Below, piece by piece: positions 17,645 to 26,527 of a DNA stretch of 64,000 nucleotides (its first letter is position 1; each line of letters begins with the position of its first letter). The stretch lies in the NCBI RefSeq assembly GCF_024169315.1, contig NZ_JALJWR010000001.1, forward strand, positions 1,199,501 to 1,263,500, read 5' to 3'. The DNA comes from Pseudomonas migulae (GTDB lineage Bacteria > Pseudomonadota > Gammaproteobacteria > Pseudomonadales > Pseudomonadaceae). The notes beneath the pieces were generated by a model. The model did no database searches. It was given only the letters and a program-made list of their open reading frames with translations, and had not been told where the DNA came from. The translations under genes and the position numbers were made by a program.

Positions 17645-18982
17645 TTAAAACAATGCCAATTGGTAATTGATAATCACGCGGTTCTCATCTTGCTGGCGGG
17701 CGTTGGGGATATTGTTTCGCACCATGGCGTTTTTCCACATGACACCCAAACCTTTCAAGGGGCCCGATTGCACGACATAGGCCAACGTAATGTCACGCTC
17801 CCACTCGCTGGAATTGCTGGAGGCGCCAGTATCGATACCCTCCCCTTTGACATACACAACACCCGCCGTCGCACCGGGCAAGCCCAGTTTGGCAAAGTCA
17901 TAAGCGTAACGGGCTTGCCATGATTTCTCGCCGGCACGAACGAACTTCTGAACCTGCATCTCCGTGATCGTGTAGGTGGTCGGGCCGTCCCCCTGGTTCA
18001 AATACGGGAAGTCACTTTTCCCATCGCTGACTTCATAGCCTGCGCCAAACGTGTGCCCCGCAACCGCGTAGGTAAATAATCCGCTGTACAGATTATTGTC
18101 GACCTCACCCTTTAGCGTATTGCCGCCGTAGAAGCCCGTCGTGAAATACGCAGGGTCATGGCCGTTTGCGCCGTCATTTTTACTATTGAAGTAGCGAAGA
18201 TCACTGGTCAGTACGCCAGGACCAATGGCCCAGTTGTGAATCAGACCGAGAAAGTTTTGCTTATAAAAATCCTTGAGATTGCCGTAATAATATTGAACGG
18301 TCAGATCTTTAGTCAGCTTGTAATCACCGCCGGCGTAGATGAATTTATTACTGAAGCGGCCAGTGACCGCATTATTTGCACCCGCGATGGACATGTTTTC
18401 ATTGTTGCTGGAGTTACGGCCCTTCACCTCATCAATTTGCCCGCCTACCAAGGTCAGGTCCTTGATATCGGCCGAAGTCACCTGGGTCCCCTGCCAGGTT
18501 TGCGGCAACAAACGTCCGTCATTGCTGAAGATGACCGGCAGTTTCGGGACCAAGGTTCCAAGCTTCAGCTCGGTCTTGGATATTTTCATTTTCCCGGTCA
18601 GCCCCAGGTTGGAGACATCGTCAACTGCGTGGTCGCCATCGCTTGGAAACACGATGCCACCGTAGTTGGTGCCCGTTGGATTGCCATGTTTGCCGGCGCT
18701 TGAATCCAGCTTCACGCCCAACATGCCCAACGCATCAACACCGAAACCGACGGGCCCCGGGGTGTAACCGGAGATGAATTCGAGCTGAAAGGCTTGGCCC
18801 CATTCAGCTTGATAACTCTGGTTGGCTGCCTTCTGAGCGGGTGTTGCCGAGTCTCGGTAGTCGCTATTGATATAGAAGTTACGCAGTTTAAGCGCAGCCT
18901 TACTATCATCGATGAAACCCGCCGCATGGGCTTGCTGCGCCAACACACACAGGGCTGCCGCAACAGTAAAAGTACACTTCAT
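17645..18982 (-). CDS. OprD-family outer-membrane porin
   Basis: A 445-residue porin with a cleavable signal peptide ending QQAHA at about residue 20. The mature start, GFIDDSKAALKLRNFYINSDYRD, is the hallmark of the OprD/OpdK family, and the chain ends in the outer-membrane signature aromatic residue (YQLALF). These 18-stranded channels take up amino acids or aromatic and other carboxylates. It is the last gene of a minus-strand series with an ActP-like symporter 133 bases upstream, and probably forms the outer-membrane step of the same uptake route. AAGGTG precedes the start codon. Confidence 0.95.
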   Translation of the reverse strand: MKCTFTVAAALCVLAQQAHAAGFIDDSKAALKLRNFYINSDYRDSATPAQKAANQSYQAEWGQAFQLEFISGYTPGPVGFGVDALGMLGVKLDSSAGKHGNPTGTNYGGIVFPSDGDHAVDDVSNLGLTGKMKISKTELKLGTLVPKLPVIFSNDGRLLPQTWQGTQVTSADIKDLTLVGGQIDEVKGRNSSNNENMSIAGANNAVTGRFSNKFIYAGGDYKLTKDLTVQYYYGNLKDFYKQNFLGLIHNWAIGPGVLTSDLRYFNSKNDGANGHDPAYFTTGFYGGNTLKGEVDNNLYSGLFTYAVAGHTFGAGYEVSDGKSDFPYLNQGDGPTTYTITEMQVQKFVRAGEKSWQARYAYDFAKLGLPGATAGVVYVKGEGIDTGASSNSSEWERDITLAYVVQSGPLKGLGVMWKNAMVRNNIPNARQQDENRVIINYQLALF

Positions 18983-19115
18983 TGTTTCGCACCTTAGTTG
19001 AGATTTTTATTTTTGTATAAACTAATCAACGACTTTTCAGGCATAGGCATTCACAAGAGCTGCACCTGCATGCAGCAAACTTGTAACTATTTAAACTAGA
19101 CAGTAACTACTTGAA

Positions 19116-20771
19116 TCAATCAGCTTTCAGCTGCGCCTTCCATGTTGCCGGTGTACCCAGCTCAGAATCCACCAACTGATTGTCGAAGCGATTGCGCTCA
19201 GCTACTGCACTGGCGGAACGATCAGTAATGGAGAACCAGAAAATACCGATAAAGGCTACGGCCATTGAAAACAGCGCCGGATATTCATACGGAAACCAGG
19301 CTTGCTGGTGATGCAGGATTTTCACCCATACCGTGGGGCTGAGAATGCAAAGGGTGATGGCCGATATCAGCCCCAGCGATCCGCCAATCACGGCGCCGCG
19401 TGTCGTGAGGCCTTTCCAGTAGATCGACAACAACAGCACTGGAAAATTGGAACTGGCGGCGATGGAGAACGTTAAGCTCACGATAAAGGCGATGTTCTGT
19501 TTTTCAAAAGCAATCGCCAGGAGAATCGACAACACACCCAAAACGATAGTTGTGACGCGAGAGACGCGCATTTCTTCGCCGTCGCTGGCGGTACCACGGC
19601 GTATGGCATGTGCATAAAGATCATGAGAAACAGCAGACGAGCCGGCCAGGGTCAGCCCTGCCACGACGGCCAATATCGTCGAGAACGAAACTGCACACAT
19701 AAACCCGAGGAAGACATTACCGCCGACATTGTGTGCGAGGTGAATCGCAACCATGTTGACGCCGCCCAGAATTCCACCTGATGCATCGTGATAGGCGGGA
19801 TTACTGGCAACCAGAGCAATGGTGCCGAAGCCGATAATGACGATCAGTGCGTACCCTATGCCGACAAGACCCGTGGCATAAAGAATACTTTGGCGCGCGG
19901 CCTTGACGTTACCGACGGTGAAGAACCGCATGAGGATGTGTGGAAGACCTGCCGTGCCGAAGACCAAGGCCAATCCCAGGGAAATGGCAGACACCGGGTC
20001 GGTAATCAGACCGCCGGGGCTCATGATTGCTACATGGGAGGGATGAACCTCGGTCGCTTGCGTGAACAACTGGTTCAGGCTGAATCCGAATTCGGATAAC
20101 ACCATAAAAGCCATGAAGACACAGCCGGTCAGCAGTAAGACGGCCTTGATGATCTGAATCCAGGTCGTCGCCAGCATGCCGCCAAAGAAAACATAGATAA
20201 CCATCAGCGTACCCACAAGAAGTACTGCCGCGGTGTAATCGAAGCCAAACAGCAACTCCACCAGTTTTCCTGCGCCTACCAGTTGAGAAACCAGGTAAAG
20301 CAGAACGATCACGATCGAACTGGACGCCGCAAAAGCACGTATGGGTCGTTGTTTCAGCCGATAGGACAGTACGTCCGCCAGGGTATAGCGCCCCAGGTTT
20401 CGCAATGGTTCCGCAATCAGAAACAGAATGATCGGCCAGCTGGCAAGGAAGCCGATCGAGTAGATCAGCCCATCAAATCCGCTGGTAAACACCAATGCGG
20501 AGATGCCCAGCAAAGACGCGGCAGACATATAGTCACCGGCGATGGCCCAACCATTTTGGAAACCGGTGATTTTTCCTCCTGCTGCATAGTGATCGGCAAC
20601 GCTATTGTTTTTACGTGCGGCCCATCGCGTGACAAACAGAGTGAAAATAACGAACGCTAAAAACATGCCGATGGCGATGGGGTTATATTTTTGTGCTGCG
20701 ACCGGGACATCGGCCGCGTATGCCGCTACCGAAGCAAGGACGGCGGAGATAGCAATGAGTAGACGCTTCAT
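19116..20771 (-). CDS. Sodium:solute symporter, ActP-like
   Basis: Inner-membrane SSS-family carrier of 551 residues with an N-terminal signal-like segment and about 13 transmembrane helices. The order and motifs ([40 protein letters not shown]) match acetate/cation symporter ActP. Its start overlaps the DUF485 gene by ATGA, the standard ActP-YjcH arrangement. The setting (aromatic monooxygenase, VOC enzyme, OprD porin) and the absence of acs suggest the cargo is an aromatic or other carboxylate rather than acetate itself. Gene name withheld for that reason. Confidence 0.93.
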   Translation of the reverse strand: MKRLLIAISAVLASVAAYAADVPVAAQKYNPIAIGMFLAFVIFTLFVTRWAARKNNSVADHYAAGGKITGFQNGWAIAGDYMSAASLLGISALVFTSGFDGLIYSIGFLASWPIILFLIAEPLRNLGRYTLADVLSYRLKQRPIRAFAASSSIVIVLLYLVSQLVGAGKLVELLFGFDYTAAVLLVGTLMVIYVFFGGMLATTWIQIIKAVLLLTGCVFMAFMVLSEFGFSLNQLFTQATEVHPSHVAIMSPGGLITDPVSAISLGLALVFGTAGLPHILMRFFTVGNVKAARQSILYATGLVGIGYALIVIIGFGTIALVASNPAYHDASGGILGGVNMVAIHLAHNVGGNVFLGFMCAVSFSTILAVVAGLTLAGSSAVSHDLYAHAIRRGTASDGEEMRVSRVTTIVLGVLSILLAIAFEKQNIAFIVSLTFSIAASSNFPVLLLSIYWKGLTTRGAVIGGSLGLISAITLCILSPTVWVKILHHQQAWFPYEYPALFSMAVAFIGIFWFSITDRSASAVAERNRFDNQLVDSELGTPATWKAQLKAD

Positions 20772-21130
20772 TTGTTGAAGCTCCTGATGATTGTTTTTAT
20801 TTTTGGGTCGTAGCAGGTATTAGTGCGCCATACATAGACAGCAACGAGGAGAATCGTGAAAGCGAGCATTCCAAAGCCAATCGGCACGCCCCACGTCATC
20901 GGCTGCCCTTCGACGATGGGTGTACCCAAACGGGCGGGTATAAAGGCCAGAGAAAGAATGAAGCCGAAATAGACCGCCAGCATAAGAGCGGTCATGCTCC
21001 ACGAAAATATTCGTCGCTGTTTTACCAACGCACGAAACTGCGGATTGTCGAGAATCGGGTTTTGAAGCGTGTCATCAACCTGTTCAGCGGACATGGCCGG
21101 GCCACCGTCTCGCGGATATGCATGTTCCAT
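20768..21130 (-). CDS. DUF485 membrane partner of the symporter (YjcH-like)
   Basis: A 120-residue inner-membrane protein with two transmembrane helices (about residues 46-68 and 82-104) and the family N-terminal segment [19 protein letters not shown]485 proteins accompany ActP-type symporters and are needed for or modulate their function. I chose the ATG at 21130, which has AGGAG 6 bases upstream, over an ATG five codons earlier. It overlaps the symporter start by four bases and follows the monooxygenase stop by 30 bases, so it belongs to the operon that begins with the VOC gene. Confidence 0.92.
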   Translation of the reverse strand: MEHAYPRDGGPAMSAEQVDDTLQNPILDNPQFRALVKQRRIFSWSMTALMLAVYFGFILSLAFIPARLGTPIVEGQPMTWGVPIGFGMLAFTILLVAVYVWRTNTCYDPKIKTIIRSFNK

Positions 21131-21160
21131 GGTGATCTCCTGCAAAGGCGTGTGGCTGGA

Positions 21161-22381
21161 TTAGAACTTCACGGGCACTGCCGTCTCACGCATCACGGCT
21201 TCTGGCGTTCGGTACAACTCAGCCATTTCGCGCTCTTCCGCACTTTTCAGTTGAGATTGCATATAGGCACCCAGATGCCTGGCATGCTGAACAATCGACG
21301 CCCCGAAACGACAGCGTTGCTCGCTATAGTCCGCCAATGCCTCTTCAACGGATGCATGTCGCTCAAGTGCTTCGACGATTGCCAAGGCATCACCGGCTGC
21401 CTTGGTAACTCCCATCCCGCAATGAGGCCGCGCCACGAATGCCGCGTCGCCAAGCAAAGCGACACGTCCGAAATTCATCTTCGGTACTTCCAGGTCGTAA
21501 ATCGGCTGGAATAACGGCTGGGCCGCTTTCTTTACGACTTCGGCAAACTGCGGGGCAAGTAAGGAGTCTGCGGATTTGTACATAGTGTCGAGCACGTCAC
21601 GGCGTATCAGCGCCGGAGGAATTCCGCCTTCAAATTGCTTGCCGCTTTCATCCCTCAGCAAATCGCGCAAATCGTCATCGTCGCTGGTGCGGTACCACAC
21701 AAAGTTATAACGGCGCTCCCCGACACGGGTGCTGTTGGAATGCCCGGCAACGGGATACCCCAGGATCTGTTCGTGCGGAGGTAAGCAAAACGCAAACTTG
21801 TCGAAAAGTGCCGCGTGGGCAGAATCAGACAGGGCACTTTCATCCACTAACCCGCGCCAGGCGATATACCCGGCATATTGCAGGTGTACGTCAGGTAGAA
21901 AATGCTGGCGAATCGTCGACCGAAATCCGTCAGCCGCAATAATGACGTCGGCTTGATGAGTGGTGCCATCGGCCAACGTGACAGTGGCATGGGTTTCAGT
22001 GCTTTCGACCGATACGACACTGCCACCGCAGCGATACAGCGAATCTGGAAATGCGGAACGAAGCACCTGATACATCTTCCCCCACGCGGTCAACGTTTGT
22101 GGGAGTGCGTTCTCAAGGACGACATCACCGTCCTGGGCCAGCGTGACGCGCGAAAGCACATCGATGCCTACCGACGCATCGAGGGGAATTCCCGCGGCGG
22201 CCATCGCTTCGAACAATTCAGGGTGGGTGACGATGCCCGCGCCTCGTCCAGCGAGTTCCTCCGGAACACGCTCGAAAACTTCAACATCCCAACCTTTGCG
22301 CAACAGCATATTGGCTGCAAACAGGCCACCGAGCGAGCCGCCCACGACAATGGCGCGGCGTTTGTTCAATGAATTGCTCAT
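21161..22381 (-). CDS. FAD-dependent aromatic monooxygenase (DHPH-like)
   Basis: A 406-residue flavin hydroxylase. FAD motifs are VVGGSLGGLFAANML (residues 12-26), IIAADGFRST and the GD motif ALLGDAAFVARPHCG. The segments AGYIAWRGLVDE and YNFVWYRTSDD recall 2,6-dihydroxypyridine 3-hydroxylase, as does the smaller paralogue at 9186. It overlaps the VOC gene upstream by ATGA and precedes DUF485/ActP-like transport genes, so its substrate should be the compound imported here. It has a longer C-terminal tail than its paralogue. The exact reaction cannot be assigned from the sequence alone. Confidence 0.87.
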   Translation of the reverse strand: MSNSLNKRRAIVVGGSLGGLFAANMLLRKGWDVEVFERVPEELAGRGAGIVTHPELFEAMAAAGIPLDASVGIDVLSRVTLAQDGDVVLENALPQTLTAWGKMYQVLRSAFPDSLYRCGGSVVSVESTETHATVTLADGTTHQADVIIAADGFRSTIRQHFLPDVHLQYAGYIAWRGLVDESALSDSAHAALFDKFAFCLPPHEQILGYPVAGHSNSTRVGERRYNFVWYRTSDDDDLRDLLRDESGKQFEGGIPPALIRRDVLDTMYKSADSLLAPQFAEVVKKAAQPLFQPIYDLEVPKMNFGRVALLGDAAFVARPHCGMGVTKAAGDALAIVEALERHASVEEALADYSEQRCRFGASIVQHARHLGAYMQSQLKSAEEREMAELYRTPEAVMRETAVPVKF

Positions 22382-22860
22382 GAACGTACTCCCGCAGTCG
22401 CAGCCGCATGGGCGGCGTAAGAACCGACGGCTTCAATTTCGGAGGCCGGGAAGTTGAGCTCGATGGTGACGCCAGACGGATCTTCGATGAAGACCTGATG
22501 CAAGCCGAGGCTCGGAACGGTGCGATCGCGCCACGCAATCCCTTCGGCTTTGAAGACGCTCCAGAACTCGACAAGGCCCGTTACCAGAAACGCGATGTGG
22601 TCGACGGTTCCAGTGCCGGTCAGCGGGATGTCCTTGTCACCGAGGTACTTCTTCAGACCTTCGGGGTTGGAGGGATCTATCCCGATAATGTGGACGGTGC
22701 CAAAGTCCTCCTCATCCCCTCCCATGTACAACCAGACGCCAGGAAAATCGAACGGCGGCCGATAGCCAGGCTTAAAACCGAGCACCCTTTCATAAAATCG
22801 ACTGGACTTCTCCAGGTCAAACGACCGGATCGAGTAATGAGCGAGCTTCAGGACGTGCAT
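22378..22860 (-). CDS. VOC-superfamily protein (glyoxalase/extradiol-dioxygenase fold)
   Basis: A 160-residue metalloprotein of two beta-alpha-beta-beta-beta modules. Probable metal ligands are His8, His57 or His88 and Glu134 (VTIELNF). It could open or isomerise a ring product, act as a glyoxalase, or bind a toxic intermediate. It is the first gene of the minus-strand operon, has a GGAGG ribosome site, and overlaps the monooxygenase start by ATGA, which points to consecutive steps on the same substrate. A palindrome sits 28 bases before the start codon. Confidence 0.88.
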   Translation of the reverse strand: MHVLKLAHYSIRSFDLEKSSRFYERVLGFKPGYRPPFDFPGVWLYMGGDEEDFGTVHIIGIDPSNPEGLKKYLGDKDIPLTGTGTVDHIAFLVTGLVEFWSVFKAEGIAWRDRTVPSLGLHQVFIEDPSGVTIELNFPASEIEAVGSYAAHAAATAGVRS

Positions 22861-22887
22861 GGTGCCTCCAACTGTTTTTTGTATTTA

Positions 22888-22903
22888 TTTATCACTTGAT
22901 AAA
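22888..22903. promoter_or_regulatory. Candidate TetR operator before the VOC operon
   Basis: TTTATC (22888-22893) and GATAAA (22898-22903) form a palindrome with a 4-base spacer, flanked by GTATT (22881) and AATAC (22905) that extend the symmetry with a one-base offset. It lies 28-43 bases before the VOC start, where a repressor would block the promoter; the TetR gene lies immediately upstream. The rest of 22904-23166 shows no gene and no strong hairpin. Confidence 0.55.
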
Positions 22904-23166
22904 CAATACGACCTGACGAAATTGAAGGCAATAGCTGGAAGCTCAAATTTTTGAGAGTTGGTTTGAATCACGTCGTGACGTCCCGGAAAGAGGACCCGCT
23001 TCAAGCGTTTGGAATGGGACTTTGCGGGGCAGTCAGGCGCGCGTACGCCCTCTCCACCCGCTCAGCTGAAGGCTGAAACAGGTGATGAGTGGTCGACAAA
23101 AAAGAGGGGCAATGCAGCAGTCAGGAGATAGGCAAAGGGAGCATAACTCGTTCGAATCGAAGCCGA

Positions 23167-23874
23167 TCAATTCTCGCCGAGGTCGTTATCGAGTTGCTGC
23201 AGGACATGGGGACTGCCGTTAAGGAACGCATCGACCATCTGCTCGATCTGCGCATCAATGTCCTCAGTCACTGGAAGATCGTAAATCCATTTGCGCACGC
23301 CGATATAGAAAATGCTGGCATGCAAACTCCAGATCAGCTCAAGCTCTTTTTCATTGATCGTTTCACCTGAGGACGGCGCCAATCCATGAGCATGGCGAAT
23401 TTCTGCAATGACAGGAATGAAGACTCGCTCACGCAATTTAGCCAGATACCGATCGTTGATGCCTTCACGTGTCAGCCCGGCAAACACGAAGATACGAATC
23501 CATTCTCGCCGCAGAATCACGCCTGCGTATGAGGTATAGAAACGAACCAGGCGAGGCTGAAGGGGTTCCGAACGATCCTTGATTATCGCCTCCCACTCGG
23601 TATCCCACTGATAGACCTCGTCGTAGACACGGTCTATCAATGCCTCTTTGCTAGGAAAATATCGATAGAGCAAGGGTTGGGTAATATCGAGTTGTCGCGC
23701 CAGCTCACGGGTACTCCCCGAGAATCCGCACGTCGCAAAATGCTCAATGGCTTTCTGCACAATCTGCTTTTCCCTGACCTCTGGCGAAAGGCGTCGAGTC
23801 GTCGATTTGACGAGGCTGGCTGAGTCCGCTGAATGTCCAGGCTCGTTCTCGTCTACATTTTTTGAGTCTTGCAT
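23167..23874 (-). CDS. TetR-family transcriptional regulator
   Basis: A 235-residue regulator. After a charged, low-complexity N-terminal tail of about 35 residues, the DNA-binding helices read EHFATCGFSGSTRELARQLDITQPLLYRYFPSKEALIDRVY. The C-terminal ligand domain is longer than usual. It stands 306 bases upstream of the VOC/monooxygenase/ActP-like operon on the same strand, with a palindrome at that operon's promoter. This makes it the likely ligand-responsive repressor of the aromatic uptake and hydroxylation genes. Confidence 0.93.
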   Translation of the reverse strand: MQDSKNVDENEPGHSADSASLVKSTTRRLSPEVREKQIVQKAIEHFATCGFSGSTRELARQLDITQPLLYRYFPSKEALIDRVYDEVYQWDTEWEAIIKDRSEPLQPRLVRFYTSYAGVILRREWIRIFVFAGLTREGINDRYLAKLRERVFIPVIAEIRHAHGLAPSSGETINEKELELIWSLHASIFYIGVRKWIYDLPVTEDIDAQIEQMVDAFLNGSPHVLQQLDNDLGEN

Positions 23875-23954
23875 AACGCCTCACTAGAGCTTCATCGAGG
23901 CATCATACAAAACAAAAGAATGCGCTGGCTATGAACCCCGCCTACATGGAGGGA

Positions 23955-24872
23955 TCAGCTCTGGGGCAAGCCTTCAGGCCCCAGCAATTCGCTGATGAAA
24001 TCGATAAACGCATTGACGCGTCGAGAGCCACGATGATTGGGAAGATACAGCGCAGAGATGGCCGAACTCGCATCGTTCGGATTGACAACAAACGACTCGA
24101 ACAACGACGTCAATTGGCCGCCCTCGATATCATCGTTGACAAGCCAGTCAGGTAACAACGCCACCCCACCGCCCGCCAGCGCGACTTCACGCAGAACCTC
24201 CGCATTGTTGCTTTTAAAGCGTCCCTCAACGGGTACTCGGCTCTCTTCACCGCCCTTCATGAAAGTCCAGACCTGCTGCTTTGTTCCGTAACTGAAGCGC
24301 AGGCATTCGTGCTGCAAGAGATCCATTGGGTGTTCAGGGTAGCCACGGGTTTTCAGGTACTCGGCACTGGCAACCACCCGACGCCTGAAATGGCCAATGG
24401 GACGACTGACGACACCATCCATTGCGGCGGCCGAGCCCAACCGGATCGACAAATCGACGCGCTCGCCCAGCAACTCGACAATGTCGTCAGAAAGCGTCAT
24501 GTCCAATACGAGTTGCGGGTAACGCTTCAACAGCGAAGCGATATGAGGCGCAATCAGACGGCGTCCAAACGCCACCGGGACAGAAATACGCAGATGCCCT
24601 GCGGGGACTTCCCCACGGTCAGTCACCGAAGCATCCGCTTCGGCTACAGCGCTCAATACCTCCCGCGCTTTCAAGTAGTAGGCGGCCCCGGCATCTGACA
24701 ATGAGATTTGACGCGTGGAGCGGTTAAGCAGAACTGCCCCCAGTTCCGCTTCAAGCCCATCGATCATCCGGGTCACGGAAGACGTCGCCAGGCCTAGTTG
24801 TCGAGCGGCAGAAGAAAAGCCTTTCGAATCCACCGCCTGGACGAACATCTTCAATGCGAGCAGCTTGTCCAT
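23955..24872 (-). CDS. LysR-family transcriptional regulator (paralogue 3)
   Basis: A 305-residue LysR protein opening MDKLLALKMFVQAVDSKGF, with the helix-turn-helix SSAARQLGLATSSVTRMIDGLE and an effector domain ending SSAISALYLPNHRGSRRVN. It is near-identical in arrangement to the LysR at 12267-13184, so the two likely arose by duplication and may recognise related DNA sites. The ATG at 24872 has AAGGAG 5 bases upstream. It follows the MFS exporter gene by 25 bases and should be co-transcribed with it. Confidence 0.93.
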   Translation of the reverse strand: MDKLLALKMFVQAVDSKGFSSAARQLGLATSSVTRMIDGLEAELGAVLLNRSTRQISLSDAGAAYYLKAREVLSAVAEADASVTDRGEVPAGHLRISVPVAFGRRLIAPHIASLLKRYPQLVLDMTLSDDIVELLGERVDLSIRLGSAAAMDGVVSRPIGHFRRRVVASAEYLKTRGYPEHPMDLLQHECLRFSYGTKQQVWTFMKGGEESRVPVEGRFKSNNAEVLREVALAGGGVALLPDWLVNDDIEGGQLTSLFESFVVNPNDASSAISALYLPNHRGSRRVNAFIDFISELLGPEGLPQS

Positions 24873-24897
24873 GACACTCCTTGACTGGTCCGGAGTC

Positions 24898-26109
24898 TCA
24901 TTGAGCCTGTCCGGCTCGACGAGAAACCACCGAGAAGGCAATCAGAGCGACCAGTGACAATGCGCTACCCACCGCCGCAATCGCCAACCAGCTGGCGTGT
25001 TCATAAAGCGAACTGGCCACCGAGGAACCGAATGCACCGCCAATGAAGATACTGATCATGTACAACGCATTCAGACGACCTCTGTTGGCGGCACCCAAGG
25101 CGTAGACGGCTCGTTGGCCCAGCACCATGTTCATCTGCACGGCAAAATCCAGCGCTATACCGGTCACCGCTAACCCGATCACACCGTAAAAGGGATTGAT
25201 GAAGGCCGGAAGGAAGCTCACTACGCCCAGCACCATGGCCAACTGCGAGGCACGTCGAGTGTGCCCTGCATCAGCGAGTCGACCGCTGATAGGTGCGGCG
25301 ACTGCACCGATGGCGCCCACCAGAGAGAACATCGCAATCTGACTTTGCGTGAGGCCAAACTCACGGCTCAATACCAGCGGCACCGCGGTCCAGAACAGAC
25401 TGAACGCTGCAAACATCAGCCCTTGATAAAGCGCACGCTGACGCAGTACGGGCTCGCGGCAAAACAGTTGCCCAAGAGACATCAGCAGTTGGCCATACGA
25501 AGCGCGATGGGCCGGCTGCCATTTGGGCATGGTCATGGCGATCACGATGGAGATGATGAGCATCAAGGCCGCCGCCCCGATGAACACTGCCCGCCAGCCG
25601 AAATGATCAGCCACCAGGCTCGACAGCGGCCGCGCAAGCAGAATCCCCAGCAGCAAGCCCCCCATGATCCCGCCCACCACCCGGCCGCGAGACTCTTCCG
25701 GTGCCAGGTGCGCGGCCAACGGGATCAGCATTTGCACGGAGACCGAGCTGAAACCGATGAGTGCCGAGACGACGAGAAACACGCTCGGCTGCTTGGCCAG
25801 ACCGGCGGCGACCAGGCTGAAGATCGTAACCACGATCGTCGCGATCATCAGCCGGCGGTTTTCTACCAGGTCCGCCAAGGGCACCAGGAAAAACAATCCG
25901 AAGGCATAACCAATCTGAGTCAGCGAAACAATAAAGCTCGCGCTGCCATTCGACATGCCGATATCCGGGGCGATCAAGCTGATGATCGGTTGTGCGTAAT
26001 AGATGTTGGCCACGATGGCTCCGCAACAAAACGCAAACAGAAGCACCAGCCCTCTGGTCATTGAAGCTTTTTGTATCGTCGCTGCTGTACTGCTTGTAGA
26101 AACGCCCAT
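24898..26109 (-). CDS. MFS transporter, drug/metabolite efflux type
   Basis: Twelve-helix major facilitator of 403 residues. The loop 2-3 motif appears as LVPLADLVENRRLM, and motif C-like glycines appear in the fifth helix (GGIMGGLLLGILLA), which points to an exporter of the drug:H+ antiporter group. The ATG at 26109 is preceded by CAGGAG; longer frames upstream lack a ribosome site. It heads a two-gene transcript with the LysR behind it. Expected role is efflux of a toxic aromatic or antibiotic related to the neighbouring catabolic genes. Confidence 0.9.
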   Translation of the reverse strand: MGVSTSSTAATIQKASMTRGLVLLFAFCCGAIVANIYYAQPIISLIAPDIGMSNGSASFIVSLTQIGYAFGLFFLVPLADLVENRRLMIATIVVTIFSLVAAGLAKQPSVFLVVSALIGFSSVSVQMLIPLAAHLAPEESRGRVVGGIMGGLLLGILLARPLSSLVADHFGWRAVFIGAAALMLIISIVIAMTMPKWQPAHRASYGQLLMSLGQLFCREPVLRQRALYQGLMFAAFSLFWTAVPLVLSREFGLTQSQIAMFSLVGAIGAVAAPISGRLADAGHTRRASQLAMVLGVVSFLPAFINPFYGVIGLAVTGIALDFAVQMNMVLGQRAVYALGAANRGRLNALYMISIFIGGAFGSSVASSLYEHASWLAIAAVGSALSLVALIAFSVVSRRAGQAQ

Positions 26110-26222
26110 TCCATAAACTCCTGAGTTTCGACAGCGGTGCCTCTCCAGGAAAAGGTCACCCGCATTGATGTTTGTCAGGCCCACAAAATAGGCGGCGCTC
26201 CCCCTCGAGAGAATATGGGCGG

Positions 26223-26243
26223 GACGCAACGTCATGTTGCGTC
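26223..26243. promoter_or_regulatory. GACGCAAC/GTTGCGTC inverted repeat, likely LysR operator
   Basis: Perfect 8-bp arms (26223-26230 and 26236-26243) with a 5-base spacer, 114 bases before the MFS start and followed by a GGCGCAAA half-site. The GCGCAA core resembles the array at 13280-13308, which precedes genes linked to the paralogous LysR. The remaining bases up to 26527 hold another palindrome but no gene. Confidence 0.5.
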
Positions 26244-26354
26244 AGGCGCAAAGGACACCAGGCGACTTCTCTATCGCCCCTGCTTATCGATGGGCTCTTT
26301 CACCGCCTTTTCCCGAGCATCGACAAGCTGTTCGAGATGAGCGTAGACTACTAT

Positions 26355-26368
26355 TGATCGATCGATCA
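26355..26368. promoter_or_regulatory. Perfect palindrome TGATCGATCGATCA
   Basis: A 14-base uninterrupted palindrome in the divergent region between the MFS gene (start 26109) and the chemoreceptor gene (start 26528). It contains overlapping GATC sites and could be a regulator site or a chance nested repeat. It lies 160 bases before the chemoreceptor start. Confidence 0.35.
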
Positions 26369-26527
26369 TTAAAAGATTTTTCTAACCCATGGGAAGCTGC
26401 CGTTTCCCCGGGCTTGACCGACCCAACCTAAAAAACACCCCACCTTTCAAGCAACGTCGAGCCAACCTTGGTCGAGATAAAAAAATGGGTGGCTAACAAT
26501 AAAATCTCTTGAGTGAGGCGAAACCCA

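Noticed and set aside
19116..21130. Calling the symporter pair actP-yjcH for acetate uptake
   Set aside because: Sequence family fits, but acs is absent and aromatic genes surround it, so the substrate is left open.
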